The notes under the pieces: generated by a model
Told to the model about the DNA's origin: nothing
The model's input: only the letters and a program-made list of their open reading frames with translations
Database searches by the model: none
Assembly: GCA_028751875.1 (NCBI GenBank)
Contig: CM054153.1
Coordinates: forward strand, 27,682,552 to 27,746,551
DNA from: Rapana venosa
Lineage: Eukaryota > Mollusca > Gastropoda > Neogastropoda > Muricidae
Reading direction: 5' to 3'
Length of the DNA: 64,000 nt
Program-made: the position numbers and the translations under genes
Part shown: piece by piece, positions 26,901-32,900 of the stretch
How the letters are laid out: every line of letters starts with the position of its first letter
Position numbering within the stretch: position 1 is the stretch's first letter

Positions 26901-29900
26901 CAGACTCCACCTCCCCAAAAGTCCTTCGGAAGACTATAAAGGGGGGGGCCCCGGTTTGGGGCGAACGCATCAAACATCTTGCGCACCCCTTAAAATCCTT
27001 TTCCCCTTTTTAAGATAGCCATTGTTGGGGGGGGAACGGATGACAAAATTTACAAAACCAATACACACAGGGACTGGATGTAAAAAAGCCATAAGTGTTT
27101 TTCCCATTATCTTCGATTAAAAAAAAAAATATAAAAAAAAAAATTAAAATAAAAAAATGTCATGTTTCGTAACCCAAAAAAAAACATAAATTTAAAAGAT
27201 CTTTCATAGTGTTTTTGGTCTTCCGCTATGCATATTTTACATGAATGGAATCTTAGGAATGGCAGGTCTCCCCAAGAGACCAAAAAATCATCACCCTGTA
27301 GGCCACTGCGACCCTGTAAAAAGGATGACTTTTAAAAAAAAAATTCAGCACTTGGGGTCATTTTTTTATTTTTTTTTTTATTTTTGATATCGGGGATAAG
27401 GGAAAAGCATTATGTCTTTTTTAACCCAGTCCCCGTGTGTATGTGGTTTGTAATTCTGTAAATTTGTTTCCCACCGCACACAATGGCCTCTTTTTTACGA
27501 AAGGGAAACAGGATTAACATGTGGAAATTTTTCTGCATCTTCACACAGGGGCCTGGGTTTTTAATTTCCACCCAAAAGGGGAGTTTAGACATCACCCCGA
27601 ATCAGAATGCGGAAACCTTCATGCGGGCAAAACCTTGCATAAAAAAAAATCTCCCACCGTGAAATTGGGAACCCCAAAGCCAAGAAACGGAGGGGGGAAA
27701 AAAGAAAAAAAACATTAACAAAAACAACAAAAAACTTAAAAAGGAATTTCAATTTTGCTACAGTCCTTCCAGTGGAGGCCTTTCTTTTTAAAAAAAAATT
27801 TTGACAAGTAGAAATGAGAAAAAAACACAGACAACCTGATTCTTTTTTAGTGCAAAAGAATGTAAGAACGATATATATCATGCCTTATTGAACTTTGTAC
27901 CCATTTGAGACCCTCGGTCATTTTGTCTGCCTGTAGGCTGCCCCTTTTTCTCTCTGTCTCCCTACCTGACAGTTTTCTCTTCTCTCTTCTCTCTCTCCCC
28001 TCTTCTCTCTCTCTCTCTCTTAAATATTTTATGGTTTTGATCTTTTTAACTGTGCAATGAAAAAAAAAAATAATAAAAAAGTTTATAAAAAACCAGAAAC
28101 AAAAAGAAAAGACCTTTGTGGGGGTCCCCCTTTTTTGTAGAAAAATTGTACTCAATCGGGCCCCAGCCCCTCATTCGGGGTGGGGGTTCTGGCTTTGGCA
28201 GGTGTGTTTTTCTTATCGTAATACATCTTGATGTCCCAGTTGATCCACAGGCTGTGTGCGAGACGGATGATTTCAACACTGTGGAAATAACGGCAAATAA
28301 TTGCGATCATTGTCCTAACAATTACAATAAATAACAGCATTTACTATGATCATTGTCGTAACAATAAATAACAGCAAATAACTTCGATCATTGTCGTAAC
28401 AATAAATAACAGCAAATAACTTCGATCATTGTCGTAACAATAAATAACAGCAAATAACTTTGATCATTGCCGTAACAATAAATAAAAGCAAATAACATGT
28501 CATTGAAAAACCAAACAATAAAAAACAGCCAATAACTATGTCTTGTCATAACGATAACAATACTGGGACAATGAGATTGGGAGGAAACAACAATGATAGG
28601 GGAAAGGGTGGTTTTGGTGGTTTTGGAAACAATACTAACAATAATGAAATAAAAACAAGGGATGATTTGAAATGACGATAAATGTTTTAAAGGAAAATCA
28701 CACACACACAAAAAAGTGAATCCAAAAAAAAAATCTGTCAAAATTAACAGGCAGCACACAACTTCCAAAAATTTCACATAAATTTTCCACCATTATTCAA
28801 AAAAAAAACAAAATCAAAAAATATGAAAACAATACAAACACCTTTTTACATCATGTACAATCAGGGGGAAAGGCTCACAATGTCAAATCTCCCCGGGGAG
28901 AAACATGAAAAAAAAGGAAGAAGAAAAAGAATCAAACCCCACACCCACAAACACACACACCCGCGCACGGAGGACGGGGTACCTTTGGTTAGAATAAAAC
29001 GCTTGCGCTCGAAATCCGCAACTGGTTAAATCTCTTTCAAGAGGATTTCCCCTTGAGTTAACATCATGCCGACTCCATCCCCTAAAAAATTTTTTCGGAG
29101 AGACGATAAACCCGAGATCCGTATAAAAAGCAGCGAACATCTTGCCCCCCTTAAAAACTTTTTCCCCGCTTTTAAAAAGAGTGGGCCCAAAATGTGTGCC
29201 GGGGGGGAAGGGATGACAAAATTTACAAAATGCTTACACCTAGGACAGACAAAAAAAAAACCAAAACATGATGCTTTTTCCCATTTTTTTTTTAAATAAA
29301 AGAATAAATAAAAAAAAAATAAACAACAAAAACACACATAGGCACTATTACAGTGCTGAAGACATCAACATAAAAAAAAAAACTTAACAAAAAAACCAAA
29401 AAAAAATGAAAGGGACCCCCCACCAAAGTAAATAGACACTACTTTTAAGACATAAAACATACACAAAAAAAACTGCAACTAAACAAGCAAGAAAAAAAAA
29501 AAACACAAAGGACGACCCATAGAGTGAAATGGCAAACGTGTTGGGGGATGATGGTGTAGGAAAAAAAGACGAAAAAGGCGATAACGACACACCCACGGGC
29601 TTTTTTTCGGGGATGAAGTACCCCAGGGCGGGAAAAACATGGAAGTCGGGGCCCAAATCACCCCTCCCACCACCACGGGCGATGGTGCAAATCAGGCACA
29701 TGGGACCGAAACAGAAATTTTGGACCCACAAAACACCGAAGGTCAGGTCGTAGTGCCAAAAACAGAAATATCTGCACACACACACACAAAAACACGAAGG
29801 TCGGGGCAATAGTGACCAGAACAGAAATATTGCACACCCAGGTCAGGTACATAGTGACCAGAAACAAAATATCTGCACACACACACACACCAAAAAGGTC

Positions 29901-32900
29901 GGGTACTTTTGACAAAAAAGAAATATTTTGACACACCCACACACGAAGGTCGGGAAACATAGTGCCCAAAAAAAAATTCGCAACACACACACAGAAGGGC
30001 GGTAGTAGTGACCAGAAACATCTACACACACACACAGGCGCACACACCAAAATTCAATTTTTACTGAAAGCTTTCATAAAAGTTTTATCTGGAAGATTGG
30101 TGGCGTATAAACTACTTCATCATCATAATGGAATTTGTACGTGCTATATTTTGCAAAGAAAATCATGCGCTTGCATTAACTTTCTTACGGGGTCATGCAC
30201 CCAATAGCTAAACATCCCCATACGTGAAGCAGTAAAACCTAAAGCAAATAGTTTTCCACAACAAAATGTAAAAAACACCCCGACTCTTTGACCCTTTCAT
30301 TATTAAAAGAAAAAATAACCATTGATTGTGCCTCCCCGAAAAATTCGCTTTAAAAGATTTTAAACGAATTTCAGACACACAACAAAGAAAAAATTCTTTT
30401 CCTAAATCAAGAAAAACATTACGGAAAACATCAAGTTCTGCTAAAAGAGATTTTTCCCTTGCTCCAACACACAAACAAAAACACACCACACACAACAAAC
30501 CAGGCACACAACACACACACACACACACACAGGGCTTTTCTCTTTTTTATAACAAGGAAAATTCCCCCCCCAAAACCACCAACAATAAATTTTGTTCATA
30601 AACAAAAATGTGATGTGTGTGAATTTGTTTTGCCAACACACACCAACACACACACAGTGGCCCATGCATTCTCTTTTCACGATAAGATGAAAAAAAATAT
30701 AAAATTTATATATAAATCCCCCCACTTACCCCAAACAATCAATTGTTCAAAAACCGATCAATTGGTGCGTTTGAATTTTGTCTTGCCGCGTTCATAACAG
30801 CTTGGTGTCTTTGCCAGCAAAGATGACCACCCCGAAACACAGCCCTGTTCCTTAACACGCAGGCCCCGCAACGAACTTTCATTGCCCAAAAGTGGTCTGG
30901 CCACCCAGTGCATCTTGCCAAAAACTTGGACAGCCTTTTGTTTGGGGCCCCTGGATCTCGCTTTTTGCACACACACACACACACAAACCCAACAAAAACA
31001 ATTCTCTTTATCCAGAGTCCGATCGCGGGGTCTGACTTTCAAGCGCTTAACGGCACGTGAAGCTTTTTCATCATATAACAAAACAAAGTTTGCTGTCTGA
31101 GCGTTTGAAGAAGAAGAGGAAAAAACAGAGAAAAAAATTTAATGCACATATTTTTTTCAGGATAATTTTTTTTTTTTGGGGGGGGGGTCCTTGGGCTGGG
31201 CCCCGATATTCCCCAATTTTTCCATATGCTTTTTCCCACCATTTAGGTCTGCATTGATTGTAGAAGATGACACCAGTGTGAAAACATTTTGGGTTTGTTT
31301 ATTTTTTTATTATTTTTTTTGTCTTTTCATTCTTACTGAATGAATGGCCTCTCTTCTGAAAGGAGGACATGTTTCCCCAGGCAAAAGATGTTCTGCATAT
31401 TTTTGCAAGGGAGTCTCAATTTTAGTCCATCGCTACTTTGGAGGAATGGGCCAGACGCAAAAACTCCACCCAAAGGGAAAAAGCAAAAAGAAAAAAAAAA
31501 AAAAGAAAAAAAAAAAAGACGTACCTGTTTTCATAAAAAAGAGAACAATTTTAGATAAGCAGTTAGATTAGAGCCCTTTTTGGGATAGCTCCAACAACTG
31601 ATATCCATTTTTTTTTTTTCCATACAAGCAGCTAGCCACGGGATGAAATTTTCGATTCATGAAATTATGTGATCAGATTGTGATGGCATTCACCAAACTA
31701 AGGGTATGAACCTGTACGTGGTTAGTGTTTCATGGAAATTTTTTATTTTCCTTTCACACTGCTCAGTAAAATCAGATGACTACAAAAAATACTGATATAT
31801 TTTCTGTATGCCCCTTTTCCCTAAAGGGCAGAGAAAATACTCATACCTCAAACACCCTTTTCTTTTCTCTTTACCATTCACTGGATTTCCCAGATTTAAA
31901 CCCCACACACACACACACACACACACACTCATCACTCACTCCCACTCACACACACCCAATCACACACACAAAACACAACACGCAATGAGGGCCCAAAAAA
32001 AGTAAAGACAGGAACCATCTTACCGCAAAGGCACCATTTTGATGTCATTGGCCAGTTTGCTGTGATTCCAGAGTTTGGCGGACTTTCAAGTTGGTTCCCC
32101 CTGAAATGGAAGAAAAAAATGCCTGGTTCATCCCCAAAAAAAACCCTTTTCACAATTCTTTTTTTCTTGTCAAAAATACAAATGTTTCAGAAAAAATTTA
32201 CAGAGACAACGGGCGGGAAAAGAAGAAAATGAGAGTGAGAAAAAAAAAGAGTGTGGAAAAGGAGCGTGGAGGAATGAGAAAAAAATGAATGATAAAAGGG
32301 GGAAAAATTACGCAAAAAGAAAAATGCCAAGTATGGTTGAACATTTCAGTACAAAAACGCAAAATACAGGATCATTTTCAATCTTCAGAGTTTTCACAAG
32401 CATGTCCAAAACAATTGCATGCTCACTCAACATAACATAAGGCATAACATAACACTCTCACGCATATATACAGGGCCACATAAAGGCATGTAAAAAACCC
32501 CTCTTTCTCTCTATGTCACAAACTTTTATTTATTTATTCTTTTTATCAAGGATAATGGAATGCATCAGTGCTTTTTTACACCCTTTCCCCGTGTGTATGC
32601 ATTTTTGTAAATTTGTCACTGTTTTCCACCGGCCCCAAAAAGGCCTACTCTCCAAAAGTGGAAAAAGGATTTAACTTTGTGCGCAAGATGTTTTTCATGC
32701 GTTCAACAGGGGGCTCATTTTTATAGTCCACCCAAGGATTTTTTTGTAAAACGGAAAAAAAAAAGGGTAGGCTGGGAATCAAACCCACAACCTACATTTT
32801 TACTTTTTGGCAGGTGAACATTTTAAACCACCCTGCCACCCCCCTTTCCCCAAACAATGCACACATCATGCACTTTGCACAACACCACAACACACAAACT

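Noticed and set aside
28560..28640. Possible TM4 flippase exon on the minus strand ([13 protein letters not shown])
   Set aside because: The real TM3-TM4 exon was found at 29,517-29,720 (NTFAISLY), so this resemblance is by chance.
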